From NCBI GenBank assembly GCA_017395085.1, contig JAFPWF010000002.1, positions 54,394 through 118,393 on the forward strand: a stretch of DNA of 64,000 nt, read 5' to 3'. The position numbers and the translations under genes were made by a program. This document shows positions 50,464-58,829 of the stretch, one piece after another. Position 1 is the stretch's first letter. Each line of letters begins with the position of its first letter. The notes under the pieces were generated by a model. It searched no databases. It saw only the letters and a list, made by a program, of their open reading frames with translations, and was not told the DNA's origin. The DNA comes from Oscillospiraceae bacterium. Its GTDB lineage: Bacteria > Bacillota > Clostridia > Oscillospirales > Oscillospiraceae.

Positions 50464-51669
50464 TCATGCCTCGCTGATGATCCGCCGAATGACCGCTTCA
50501 CAACGCCTCCGGTCATAAATTACAGGAACAGGATAGAACGGGTTTGTCTCGGCAAGTGCCCATGAAATCATCTGCGGAATATCTTCCTCTTTGATGAAAT
50601 CAAAGCCGGTGGGAATTCCCATACGCCGATTCATGTTACGGATCTCAGCAATAAAGGCTTTGGCCTTTTCTTCGACACTCCCTTCATCCTTTAATCCTGT
50701 CAGTTCAGCCAAATGTGCCAGTTTAACATAGACTGCTTCGCCGTAATCCTCTAACACTATCGGAAGAATAACCGCATTCGCCAGTCCGTGCGGGGTGTTG
50801 TAAAGTCCGCCGAGAGTATGCGCAATCGCATGAACATTTCCTACACATGCCCTGGTAAATGCAAATCCCGCTTTGTAGGAAGCAATCAGCATCTGTGTTC
50901 GGGCTTCCATATCATTCCCATCACTATACGCACGCTCCAGATAACGGAAAATCTCGCACACAGCTTCCTCGGACATTCGGATGGTTTCATCCGTGTTGTA
51001 TGTCAAATTGGTATATGCTTCAACTGCATGAGTCAAAGCATCCATTCCTGTCGTGGCGGTAATCTTTGGGGGCAGTTCCCTCGTCAATTCCGGATCCAGA
51101 ATCGCATATTTCGGCACCAGTTTAAGATCCATAATGGCATACTTATGATGCGTTTCGCTGTCAGTAATCACGGCTGCTATGGTCGTCTCCGAACCAGTTC
51201 CTGCGGTAGTGGGGACAGCAATGAAGGGAGGAATCTTCTTCATCACCTTCAAAAGCCCGGCCATCTTACCCACTTCAGCTTTTGGGCGAACGACTCGCGC
51301 TGCGGCGCCTTTTGCCGCATCGATCGGAGAGCCTCCGCCAATGGCCAGAAATCCGTCACAGCCATTCTCCAAATACAGTTTTTGGATCTTGTTAACGATA
51401 ATGACCGTAGGGTTGGATTCCACTTCCGCAAACAGGACATAGCGAATCCCGGCATGATCGAGCAGGGAGAGAATCCTCGGCGCAAGCTTTTTCCCCACCG
51501 AAGGACCTGTTACAACCATAACATTTCTTACTTTTTCTTTGTCCAGGAGTTCTGGGATTTTTTCGATGCTGCCAGGGCCAGTATACAGGGCGGGGGTTGG
51601 CCAATTCATACAGCGCGAACCGATATTGAACACGGCTTGAAATGTTCTGTAATACGCTTTTTCTAACAT
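50464..51669 (-). CDS. Iron-containing alcohol dehydrogenase
   Basis: The 401-residue group III dehydrogenase has the NAD motif AIGGGSPIDAAKGAA, VPTTAGTGSETT and the metal site GMDALTHAVEAY with VHAIAHTLGGLYNTPHGLANAV. The Asp and three His ligands are visible. Substrate could be ethanol, butanol, lactaldehyde or 1,3-propanediol. Its base composition is more AT-rich than the rest of the chromosome part, and it is the last host-side gene before the tRNA-Arg fragment. Confidence 0.92.
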   Translation of the reverse strand: MLEKAYYRTFQAVFNIGSRCMNWPTPALYTGPGSIEKIPELLDKEKVRNVMVVTGPSVGKKLAPRILSLLDHAGIRYVLFAEVESNPTVIIVNKIQKLYLENGCDGFLAIGGGSPIDAAKGAAARVVRPKAEVGKMAGLLKVMKKIPPFIAVPTTAGTGSETTIAAVITDSETHHKYAIMDLKLVPKYAILDPELTRELPPKITATTGMDALTHAVEAYTNLTYNTDETIRMSEEAVCEIFRYLERAYSDGNDMEARTQMLIASYKAGFAFTRACVGNVHAIAHTLGGLYNTPHGLANAVILPIVLEDYGEAVYVKLAHLAELTGLKDEGSVEEKAKAFIAEIRNMNRRMGIPTGFDFIKEEDIPQMISWALAETNPFYPVPVIYDRRRCEAVIRRIISEA

Positions 51670-51701
51670 GAAGCACCTCTGTATATTTACACTTTATGTA
51701 T

Positions 51702-51730
51702 ATTGTATCATCAAGTATGGTAAAGTGCAA
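51702..51730 (-). promoter_or_regulatory. Promoter of the alcohol dehydrogenase gene
   Basis: On the minus strand: TTGCAC, 17-base spacer, TACAAT. The promoter is flanked by CACTTTA / TAAAGTG arms (about 51690-51727), which could be an operator. Confidence 0.7.
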
Positions 51731-51751
51731 GAACTCTACAACGGACAGCAT

Positions 51752-51776
51752 AAAAAAGGAAGCCTTCTGGCTTCCC
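51752..51776 (-). terminator. Former terminator of the interrupted tRNA-Arg gene
   Basis: On the minus strand: GGAAGCC AGAA GGCTTCC followed by six T, five bases after the encoded CCA of the tRNA fragment. Confidence 0.8.
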
Positions 51777-51781
51777 TGTTT

Positions 51782-51826
51782 TGGCACCCACGAGGGGATT
51801 CGAACCTCCGACCTACCGCTTAGGAG
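51782..51826 (-). other. Attachment site: 3' part of tRNA-Arg (CCT)
   Basis: Reading on the minus strand from the anticodon loop: CTCCTAA, stem GCGGT, variable AGGTC, T-arm GGAGG TTCGAAT CCCCT, acceptor CGTGGGT, discriminator G and CCA. The 5' half is missing: the five bases before the loop are ACCTT instead of the ACCGC needed to pair. The match stops at the anticodon loop, the usual crossover place of tyrosine integrases. The T-stem has one A-C mismatch. Confidence 0.82.
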
Positions 51827-51875
51827 AAGGTTCGCGGAACTCAAATGAGCCCTTATTTTACTGCGTTTTTAAAGG

Positions 51876-51917
51876 TTAGCATAGTCTTACTCACACTATT
51901 TACACACTAACATAGTC
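51876..51917. repeat. Two direct repeats beside the attachment site
   Basis: TTAGCATAGTC at 51876 and CTAACATAGTC at 51907, 31 bases apart (three helical turns), in an AT-rich gap between the tRNA fragment and the excisionase-like gene. They may be arm-type integrase or excisionase binding sites. Confidence 0.5.
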
Positions 51918-51922
51918 ATTTT

Positions 51923-52150
51923 TTAAACTAAAAACGTTCTTCCCTCATACAACTCCAGCCACTTCATAAGGCTGCCGCGACGCACATAGTAACGGTTGTT
52001 TATCCTGATTGTCGGGAACGATGGCGACCGGAGAAGCTGGTACGCACGTTCCGGACCAATATTCAGAATACGCTGAAGATCGCTGTAAGTCAACAGCTCA
52101 TTATCTCCGTTGCGATAAATACCTCCGTTCTTTTTTCTCACTGACGCCAT
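51923..52150 (-). CDS. Small HTH DNA-binding protein, excisionase-like
   Basis: The 75-residue protein contains LLTYSDLQRILNIGPERAYQLLRSPSFPTIRINNRYYVRRGSLMKWL-type sequence, a helix-turn-helix of the MerR/excisionase (HTH_17) class, with the wing and the final helix. ATG 52150 follows AGGAGG. Its place next to the attachment site favours a role in excision. Confidence 0.75.
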   Translation of the reverse strand: MASVRKKNGGIYRNGDNELLTYSDLQRILNIGPERAYQLLRSPSFPTIRINNRYYVRRGSLMKWLELYEGRTFLV

Positions 52151-52166
52151 AACCACGCGCCTCCTC

Positions 52167-52559
52167 TTATTCCCCTGCACCGTAGCGCAGACGGACCAGC
52201 TTGCTGATGGCACGGGCACGGAGGCGGTAGATGCTGGAAGCATCGCAGCGGTACTCAGCCGCGAGATCAAAAACGGCATCCTTGCGCGGGTTGATCAGAG
52301 TCCAGTCCAGAACCTTCTGCTCCTCCGCCGTCAGCAAACCAAGCAGCCGCTCAACACGGCTGATATGGCTGGCGGTGGCTAACAAACAGGCCACCAGTCT
52401 CACACGTTCCTTCTCCAGAGCTTTCCGCTTTCCGGCGGGGAGCTCTTTTTGTTTTGCATCCTCCTCGATACGGACGATGTCTTCCTGCATCAGCTGGACC
52501 GCAGCACGGTCCAGCGCAAGGTTGCGCAGTATACTGAGAATCTCGTCTTTCCCGGTCAT
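52167..52559 (-). CDS. Phage sigma-70-region-4-like regulator
   Basis: The 130-residue protein has a helical, charged N-terminal part (about 1-75) and a C-terminal HTH (VFDLAAEYRCDASSIYRLRARAISKLVRL) like region 4 of sigma factors and ArpU/RinA-type late regulators of Gram-positive phages. In other phages such a protein sits at the end of the early genes and switches on late genes. Stop overlaps nothing; ATG 52559 overlaps the end of the gene upstream. Confidence 0.65.
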   Translation of the reverse strand: MTGKDEILSILRNLALDRAAVQLMQEDIVRIEEDAKQKELPAGKRKALEKERVRLVACLLATASHISRVERLLGLLTAEEQKVLDWTLINPRKDAVFDLAAEYRCDASSIYRLRARAISKLVRLRYGAGE

Positions 52560-52816
52560 GGCCGGTCCTCCCTCTCCAGGTAAACCTTGCTGCCCTTGAC
52601 GTGGACAGAGACATACTTGCCCAGGTCATACTTCTTGATTGCGTGTGCAAACGTGGAACGGCAACTGATTGCATCTTTATATTCAAAGCGGGTAAACACC
52701 ACTTCCATCACCTTCCGATCCCGACGCAGAAACTCCTGCAGAATCAGCAGAGGCTTCTGCGGACGGGACCTGTAGGTACGTGCAGAAGGATTTACATCGG
52801 TATCAAGTAAGTACAT
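52556..52816 (-). CDS. Small phage protein of unknown function
   Basis: The 86 residues are basic with segments MEVVFTRFEYKDAISCRSTF and KKYDLGKYVSVHVKGSKVYL. No known domain. Ribosome site AAAGGAG. It overlaps both neighbours (14 bases into the helicase end, 4 into the regulator start), so it is part of the same transcript. Confidence 0.65.
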   Translation of the reverse strand: MYLLDTDVNPSARTYRSRPQKPLLILQEFLRRDRKVMEVVFTRFEYKDAISCRSTFAHAIKKYDLGKYVSVHVKGSKVYLEREDRP

Positions 52817-54200
52817 TAGAAACTCCTTTCTTCAACGGCAGTTCCGCCTTGACGGCTGCAATCAGATCATCCTGGGTACGGGACTTGTCGCTGAGTGCGG
52901 CGAGGATGCGATCGTCAATCGTATGCTCCGTGACGATGTGCGTAACTACAACCGTCCTCGCCTGCTGCCCCTGACGCCAGAGCCGGGCATTCACCTGCTC
53001 GTACAGTTCCAGCGACCAGGTCAGGCCGTACCAGATGATATGGTGACCACCCTGCTGCAGGTTGAGGCCGTGGCCGGCAGACGCCGGATGAACCAGGCCC
53101 ACCTGCAGCTGACCTGCGTTCCAGGACTTAATGGAATCAGGTGTCGTGAGTTCCTGAAACACGATATCCTTCTCCAGCAGACGCTGACGGATCCGCAGCA
53201 GGTCGTGCTTGTACCAGTAGACCACCAGCACCGGAGACTGGGCGGACTCCACCAGATCCTCCAGGGCGTCCAGCTTCCGCGAATGGAACGGAACCGGAAT
53301 ACCGTCATCGCTGTAGACGCAGCCGTTCGCAAGCTGGCACAGCTTGTTCGAAAGAGCGGCTGCATTTGCAGCGGTGATCACCTGCTTTGCAGGCAGGGTG
53401 CTCAACTTCAACACAAGATCATCGCACAGGGACCTGTACTTGCCGCACTCCGGTGCGGACAGTGTTACGGGATAACGGTTATACAGCAGCTCGGGCATCG
53501 GCAAATGGTCGAGCGCTTTCATACTGACGGTAATATCCCGGATCTTTTCATAAATCTGCTGCTCTGCACCCGGGCGGGGCTTATACGAGTATACGATGCT
53601 GCCGTTGCGCCGGTCGGGCACAAAGTACGCATCACGGTACCTGCCGATGAACCGACCTAGTCTCTTCCCCATATCCAGGCACTTGTACTCAGCGTACAGA
53701 TCCATAAGGCCGTTGGAAGACGGCGTGCCGGTGAGACCCACCACACGGGACAGCTTCGGACGAAGCTTCATAAAGGCCTTGAAGCGCTGGGACTTTGGGT
53801 TCTTAAAACTGGACAGTTCGTCGATAACCACCATGTCATACCGGAGTTGGAGGCCTGACTCCATCAGCCACTCCAGGTTCTCCCTGTTGATGATGGTGAT
53901 TTCCGCATCCTGCAGCACTGCTGCACGGCGCTCCTGCGGCGTACCGACGGCTACAGCATAAGTCAGAGAGGAAAGATGATCCCATTGCCGGATCTCGTTT
54001 GGCCAGGTCATGGCAGCCACACGCAGCGGCGCAATGACCAGCACCCTTGAGATCTCGAACCGGTCATGAAGCAACTTCTCAATGGCGGTAAGGGTAATAA
54101 TCGTCTTGCCGAGGCCCATGTCCAGAAGAACGGCAGCAATTGGATGAGACAGGATATAGTCAGTCGCGAATGTCTGATAAGAATGAGGATTGTACAGCAT
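52803..54200 (-). CDS. SNF2-type DEAD/DEAH helicase of phage
   Basis: The 465-residue superfamily 2 ATPase has Walker A MGLGKTIITL (about residues 28-37), motif II VIDELSSFK, motif III GLTGTPSSNGL and motif VI VNARLWRQGQQARTVV, typical of SNF2-like phage helicases. In related phages it stands next to a VRR-NUC nuclease and primase, as here. No clear Shine-Dalgarno is seen; the start is 6 bases after the nuclease stop. Confidence 0.9.
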   Translation of the reverse strand: MLYNPHSYQTFATDYILSHPIAAVLLDMGLGKTIITLTAIEKLLHDRFEISRVLVIAPLRVAAMTWPNEIRQWDHLSSLTYAVAVGTPQERRAAVLQDAEITIINRENLEWLMESGLQLRYDMVVIDELSSFKNPKSQRFKAFMKLRPKLSRVVGLTGTPSSNGLMDLYAEYKCLDMGKRLGRFIGRYRDAYFVPDRRNGSIVYSYKPRPGAEQQIYEKIRDITVSMKALDHLPMPELLYNRYPVTLSAPECGKYRSLCDDLVLKLSTLPAKQVITAANAAALSNKLCQLANGCVYSDDGIPVPFHSRKLDALEDLVESAQSPVLVVYWYKHDLLRIRQRLLEKDIVFQELTTPDSIKSWNAGQLQVGLVHPASAGHGLNLQQGGHHIIWYGLTWSLELYEQVNARLWRQGQQARTVVVTHIVTEHTIDDRILAALSDKSRTQDDLIAAVKAELPLKKGVSNVLT

Positions 54201-54206
54201 TCTGGT

Positions 54207-54536
54207 TTACATAATATTGTCTGATGGTTCAGAAACTACTTTCTTCTTACGGCGAGTTTTCGCCCTGAGCAGTTCCAGCATTTCAGGGATCTGAGCGGGA
54301 TCGTCAATGACATACACGATAAACCCCAGATCACGCAGCTGCGCATGACGCTGCAACTGAAGCGGACGGGGCTTCTGCCCCGGCGCTTTCAGCTCCACAA
54401 AAGCAATTTTGCCGCCCGGCATCAGGACAATACGATCCGGCCAGCCGTCTGAGCCGGGGCTGACGAACTTGGGGCACAGGCCCCCTTCGCGTTTGACGCG
54501 GGCAACAAGTTTCTGTTCGATAAATCTTTCCAGCAT
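54207..54536 (-). CDS. VRR-NUC domain nuclease
   Basis: The 109-residue protein contains the PD-(D/E)xK-like core: GGLCPKFVSPGSDGWPDRIVLM, KIAFVELKAPGQK and LQRHAQLRDLGF. The D..E-x-K catalytic set is intact. Stand-alone VRR-NUC proteins are common in phage replication modules, with a suspected Holliday-junction or flap nuclease role. ATG 54536 has AGGAGGT; the much longer frame upstream is not coding. Confidence 0.88.
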   Translation of the reverse strand: MLERFIEQKLVARVKREGGLCPKFVSPGSDGWPDRIVLMPGGKIAFVELKAPGQKPRPLQLQRHAQLRDLGFIVYVIDDPAQIPEMLELLRAKTRRKKKVVSEPSDNIM

Positions 54537-54747
54537 AAGGATAAACCTCCTGATTATTTTTTTGCCGGTGAAGCGACTCGAGCGCCCGCAGGGAGCGACT
54601 TGCGCTGAACCGGAACACGCGAAGCGTGATAAGGGTTCCCGGCAAAGCCCAGCGAAGCGGGTTTGACGGGAAGAAGGACGAGCAGTGCAGCGACTGAGCT
54701 TTGTGAGCCTGCGAGCGAAGCGAATGGATGCGGAACTTGTGAGGACG
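54537..54747 (-). repeat. Structured, repeat-rich non-coding tract between nuclease and primase genes
   Basis: A 211-base gap in an otherwise gapless gene block. The octamer GCGAAGCG or close variants occurs at 54620, 54652 and 54714, with several AGCGA copies between. TTTGCCGG (54561-54568) pairs with CCGGCAAA (54639-54646), enclosing a CACGC-GAA-GCGTG hairpin; a further CCC..GGG hairpin follows. No coding potential is seen. It may be a structured RNA, a protein-binding site or a repeat array. Confidence 0.5.
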
Positions 54748-56994
54748 CTACAGGGGCAGATCTTCCTCACGAGAGAGACGGATCCCATAGATGAACACAC
54801 CGTTCTTATTCCGGCGGCGTTCAAAGCCGCGAAGCTCCAGCGCCTTATAGAAGTCAGTCGTAGACCGGGTGTACTCCCCTGTCCTGGCACAGAAAGCACG
54901 ATAGGAGGAATACAGTTCCCCGGACTTCTCAAAGTAAGGCTCGGAGATCTCGCAGCAATCATCCAGGAAGTGCGAAAGCCAGTCGTTCTCCCCGCGGTAA
55001 TCGTCAATGGCGTCCTTGACACATGCCGGTACCACAGGCACATAGTTCGCGGCAATCACTGCCCTGGCCCCGTCGATGATCCACTGCACGATGGCAGGAC
55101 CGGCATGCTCCAGCAGATACTTGGAGTAGTTCTTAATATCCCCGCTGCCGGTGATGACAGCATCAAATGGAATGACAATCAACCTCCTCCAGATACCCCG
55201 GTCGGACGCACCGACCTTGGGCAGATGGTTCGTGTAAAGCACCAGCGTATGCGTGGGACGGAACCTGAACGGATCCTTATACTTCTTCTCGGCGGCAATC
55301 TCATCTGTAGAGCAAAGCTGCTTCACGATGGAAGTGGATAAACGGGTTCCCTCTTCCAGCTCGGAAGCGATAAGGAGCCTCTTTCCCATTACCTCAGCCA
55401 GCTCCGGGCGCACATTGCGGCGGCAGCCGACCGTGAGGGCGTCAGCCGAGATCAAACCGGAATACGTACCCAGGGCTGCCGAGACGGTATTCCAAAACGT
55501 GGATTTACCATTTGAACCGTCACCGTAGGCGATGATCATCGCCTCCTGGTACACGGCGCCGATGGCGGCGAGGCCGACGATCTGCTGCACATAGGAGATG
55601 AGTTCCGGATCGGAACAGAAGAAGGTATCCAGAGCGGATTCCCACAGGTCTTTCCCCTCATCGCCGGGACTGAAGGCAGTCATGCGTGTGACATAGTCGG
55701 AGGGATCATGGTCATGACGATCCCCTGTCCGGAGATCCCACGTTCCATCCGGGCAGTTGAGAAGGTTCTCCTCCGCGTCAAAGTCCGTCGGCGCCATCTC
55801 CAGCATGGACTGCGCCGCTTTCAGCGCTGACTCGATATACTTCATGTTCTGCCGCTGCAGCACAAAACGGTAATACTCCAAAGCGGAGAGATAGGCGGCG
55901 TGTAGTGAGACCTGGGACACACCGATCTGCCTCTCCAGCGTCTTGCCGCCAGCACGGACGGCAAGCTCGCTGACGCCGGAAGCGATGAGCGCGTCACGGG
56001 TGGCTGAGAGGTTCGCAAGGGCGTCCTCCAGTTGACGGTCAAGAAATCGCATGGCGAGGCCGACGGCCTTGACGGTGGACTCCTCCCAGTACCTGCCGTT
56101 GTAGCAGAGGTAGCCGGTGCCGGTGGTATAGGCCAGTTCCCCCGCCGCGTCCAAACACAGGACCTTCGCCTGCCCCATATCGGTGTAAACCGAGGGGCGC
56201 AGGGCGGCCTGTGCGAAAGGCGCATAATCCTCGGGCGGGATATACCCCGGCTGCGCCTGCACCTTTGCGGCAAAACGCCGGGCGCTGCCCCAGATGGTAG
56301 CAAGCTCCGCATCACTGAGGGGCGGGCTGCAACGCTCCGCCTGCTCCAGAAACAGGGAATAGCTCTCTTCTGACACGCCATACCGCTTTACCAGTCTCCC
56401 GGCGATGCGGGACATGGTGGCGTTGCGGCGGCCTTCCTGAATGGAGTCCGCTGAAGAAGCGCTCATGGCTGCGATCGCCGCATCAATGGTTGCAGGGCCG
56501 GAGTGGAATATGATTGAGGACGGTTGCAGATCCGCATTTCCGTAGATGAACCTCCCCGCGTCCAGGCAGTTGATATCAAAGAAAGGATACTGGCGCCGGA
56601 TCTCCCGCTTCAGGGCAGCATAAGCGTCTGCGTTGCTGCAGGGCTGAATCGGAAAGTACACATGGAACCTTGGGCGGGCCGAAAGGTCCGCCTTTTCTTT
56701 TAAATGATGGCGGCTTGGCACGATGGCGTAGGAGATATCGGAAAACTCCTGCTCCAGATCCTCCGGGCTGAACCAGGCGGATGGATCGTCCGGCTCATTG
56801 TCCACATCCAGAACGACCACATCCGACAACAGATAGTTCTGAATGGAACGGTAATTGCCGGCATAGGAAGCGCAGACATGGTCAAAGACTGCGGCGGCCG
56901 CCAGTTCCTCCGCAGACCGGATCTCCGCACGGTTTGGATACAGGCAGTTTTTGCGGTCGCCGGTGCAGCCGGCTGTGTAAAGGGTGAAATGCAT
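54748..56994 (-). CDS. Phage primase-helicase (AEP-like primase fused to D5/SF3 helicase)
   Basis: The 748-residue protein has an N-terminal primase-like part with VVVLDVDNEPDD and a following SARPRFHVYFPI, as in archaeo-eukaryotic primases, and a C-terminal superfamily 3 helicase with Walker A YGDGSNGKSTFWN (about residue 490), then GKRLLIASELEEG (B motif) and VLYTNHLPKVG (motif C). A D5_N domain lies before. It is the replicative primase-helicase of the element. First gene of the left arm. Confidence 0.9.
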   Translation of the reverse strand: MHFTLYTAGCTGDRKNCLYPNRAEIRSAEELAAAAVFDHVCASYAGNYRSIQNYLLSDVVVLDVDNEPDDPSAWFSPEDLEQEFSDISYAIVPSRHHLKEKADLSARPRFHVYFPIQPCSNADAYAALKREIRRQYPFFDINCLDAGRFIYGNADLQPSSIIFHSGPATIDAAIAAMSASSADSIQEGRRNATMSRIAGRLVKRYGVSEESYSLFLEQAERCSPPLSDAELATIWGSARRFAAKVQAQPGYIPPEDYAPFAQAALRPSVYTDMGQAKVLCLDAAGELAYTTGTGYLCYNGRYWEESTVKAVGLAMRFLDRQLEDALANLSATRDALIASGVSELAVRAGGKTLERQIGVSQVSLHAAYLSALEYYRFVLQRQNMKYIESALKAAQSMLEMAPTDFDAEENLLNCPDGTWDLRTGDRHDHDPSDYVTRMTAFSPGDEGKDLWESALDTFFCSDPELISYVQQIVGLAAIGAVYQEAMIIAYGDGSNGKSTFWNTVSAALGTYSGLISADALTVGCRRNVRPELAEVMGKRLLIASELEEGTRLSTSIVKQLCSTDEIAAEKKYKDPFRFRPTHTLVLYTNHLPKVGASDRGIWRRLIVIPFDAVITGSGDIKNYSKYLLEHAGPAIVQWIIDGARAVIAANYVPVVPACVKDAIDDYRGENDWLSHFLDDCCEISEPYFEKSGELYSSYRAFCARTGEYTRSTTDFYKALELRGFERRRNKNGVFIYGIRLSREEDLPL

Positions 56995-57312
56995 AGGAAA
57001 CCTCCCAATGTAAGTCTATGTAACTCGATGCCTGCACTTTTCCTTAGGAAGAAAAAAGGTGCATAGGAGAAGTCCCGGGATAGACCTTCACCGAGCTACA
57101 CCATCGCGCGCCCTGATGTGTGAAAAGGAACGCGCGTGAAGAACACCTTCCACTATCTATCGGTCACAAAGGCATCAAAAAGGGGGAAAAAAATAAAAAA
57201 AATATTTCGAGCCTTTTTCACCCTTTTCGCCCTGTTTGTGACCGATAGGAAGTGAAGGGACAAAACCCGACGGCTGCAGACGGCGGAGACGCCCCGAGGA
57301 AGGAGAATACAA
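56995..57312. other. Divergent control region, possible replication origin
   Basis: The gap separates the two divergent arms. It contains a perfect 14-bp inverted repeat, CTATCGGTCACAAA (57157-57170) and TTTGTGACCGATAG (57235-57248), enclosing 64 bases with A tracts (57174-57203) and a second, imperfect pair AAAAAGGG / CCCTTTT. A further hairpin TGCACTTTT..AAAAGGTGCA is near 57030-57065. No gene is supported. See findings. Confidence 0.6.
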
Positions 57313-57699
57313 ATGAGCATGATGAGCGAAACCGCCATCGGTCTGAGCGATCTGCTGACACAGGGAAATAAGATGATCGCAGCATGGCGGGAAGCCCTGA
57401 ACGATCTGGAAGCGCTGCTCTATTTGATCGAGCGCGCGAGCGGGCAGAAGGGCGAGCCGGAACCGATCGAAGACGACAGCGTTGCACCCGAAGAACTATT
57501 AAAAGAAGAGGCGCCGAAAAAGCCGGCACGGACCGCCACGCTGGAGGAAGCGAGGATCCTCCTGAGCCGGAAGGCCAGGAACGGATACCGCGCGGAGGTC
57601 AAAGCGCTGCTGACGAAGTACGGCTATGAGAAGCTGACGGACATCAGCGACCCGAAGATCTTCGGCGCGCTGCTGGAGGAAGCGGAGCGATTCGAGTGA
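57313..57699 (+). CDS. Small phage early protein of unknown function
   Basis: The 128-residue protein has two helical parts (SDLLTQGNKMIAAWREALNDLEALLYLI and YRAEVKALLTKYGYEKLTDI) joined by an acidic linker. Comparable proteins stand before DUF2800 in other clostridial phages; they are not characterised, and the C-terminal part resembles small phage proteins with a sequence-non-specific nucleic-acid role by guess only. Overlaps DUF2800 by ATGA-like 4 bases (start GTG/ATG at 57696). Ribosome site AAGGAG. Confidence 0.7.
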   Translation: MSMMSETAIGLSDLLTQGNKMIAAWREALNDLEALLYLIERASGQKGEPEPIEDDSVAPEELLKEEAPKKPARTATLEEARILLSRKARNGYRAEVKALLTKYGYEKLTDISDPKIFGALLEEAERFE

Positions 57700-58829
57700 A
57701 GCATGCATACCTGAGTGCATCCGCCAGCCACCGGTGGCTCGCCTGCCCCCCGTCGGCAAAGCTCTGCGCCGAGGAACCGGACTACGGAAGCGAATATGCC
57801 ATGCAGGGGACATGCGCCCATGAACTGAGCCAGTACCTGCTGGAAAAAGCTTTGGGCAGACCCTGCGTTGATCCCACAGAGAACCTCTCCTACTACGACG
57901 CGGAGATGCAGGAATGTGCCGAAGGCTACCGGGACTTTGTACTGGAACAGATCGCGGAAGCGAAAAAGAGCTGCAGGGATCCCTTGATCTGCGTGGAGCA
58001 GGTTCTGGACTTCTCGAAATGGGTGGAGCACGGCTTCGGCACCGGGGATTGCGTCATCGTCGCTGACGGCACGCTGCACATCATTGACCTGAAGTACGGC
58101 GTGGGGGTGCTGGTACACGCGAAGGAAAACAGCCAGCTGATGTGCTACGCCCTGGGCGCTCTGGATACCTTTGGGGATCTGTACGAAATCAAAAGAATCA
58201 AACTGAGCATCTACCAGCCCCGCAGGGAGAACATCGACAGCTGGGAGCTGGACGCGGAAGACCTGCTGAACTGGGCAGAGAACGTATTGATGCCTGCCGC
58301 AAAGCTGGCATATGCAGGCGACGGCGAATTCCACGCCGGCGAGCACTGTGTGTTCTGCAAGGTGAAGGCCAGCTGCCGCAAACGTGCGGAGTACGCCATG
58401 GAACTGGCCAAAGAGGAACTGAAGGAACCGGCGAAGCTGAGCCCCGAGGAGATCAGCGAGCTGCTGCCCAAGGTGGAAACCCTGGTCAGCTGGGCTGAAG
58501 ATTTAAAGGCATTTGCACTGAAATCCGCACTGAAAGGAACCACTTTCCCCGGTTGGAAACTGGCAGAAGGCCGCAGCATCAGACGGTTCCGCAACGAACC
58601 GCAGGTCGCTGCCATCGTACTGGCAGCCGGCTGCGACCCCTATGAAAAAAAGCTGCTCGGCATCACGGCGATGACGAAGCAGCTCGGAAAAAAGCGATTT
58701 GATGAATTACTGAAAGACTATGTGGTCAAACCGCAGGGGAAACCGGTACTCGTACCGGAGAACGACAAACGGCCGGCATTCAACGCCGCCGAACTGGATT
58801 TTAAAGAATATGACATGGAGGATAAATGA
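57696..58829 (+). CDS. DUF2800 protein (PD-(D/E)xK nuclease-like)
   Basis: The 377-residue protein is DUF2800, related to Cas4/RecB-type nucleases. It starts HAYLSASASHRWLACPPSAKL, with GTCAHELSQYLLEKAL, GTGDCVIVADGTLHIIDLKYG (D..D-x-K core) and SQLMCYALGA. Near residue 220 is a Cys cluster HCVFCKVKASCRKR that could hold an Fe-S cluster together with an early Cys. Role is presumably in phage recombination or replication. Confidence 0.88.
   Translation: MKHAYLSASASHRWLACPPSAKLCAEEPDYGSEYAMQGTCAHELSQYLLEKALGRPCVDPTENLSYYDAEMQECAEGYRDFVLEQIAEAKKSCRDPLICVEQVLDFSKWVEHGFGTGDCVIVADGTLHIIDLKYGVGVLVHAKENSQLMCYALGALDTFGDLYEIKRIKLSIYQPRRENIDSWELDAEDLLNWAENVLMPAAKLAYAGDGEFHAGEHCVFCKVKASCRKRAEYAMELAKEELKEPAKLSPEEISELLPKVETLVSWAEDLKAFALKSALKGTTFPGWKLAEGRSIRRFRNEPQVAAIVLAAGCDPYEKKLLGITAMTKQLGKKRFDELLKDYVVKPQGKPVLVPENDKRPAFNAAELDFKEYDMEDK

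Noticed and set aside
54620-54725. GCGAAGCG units as a CRISPR array
   Set aside because: The units are only eight bases, irregularly spaced and lack spacers of equal length; no cas gene is near.
54540-55055. Long upstream extension of the VRR-NUC frame
   Set aside because: The extension is antisense-like low-quality sequence within the primase gene and the repeat tract; the real start has a ribosome site at 54536.
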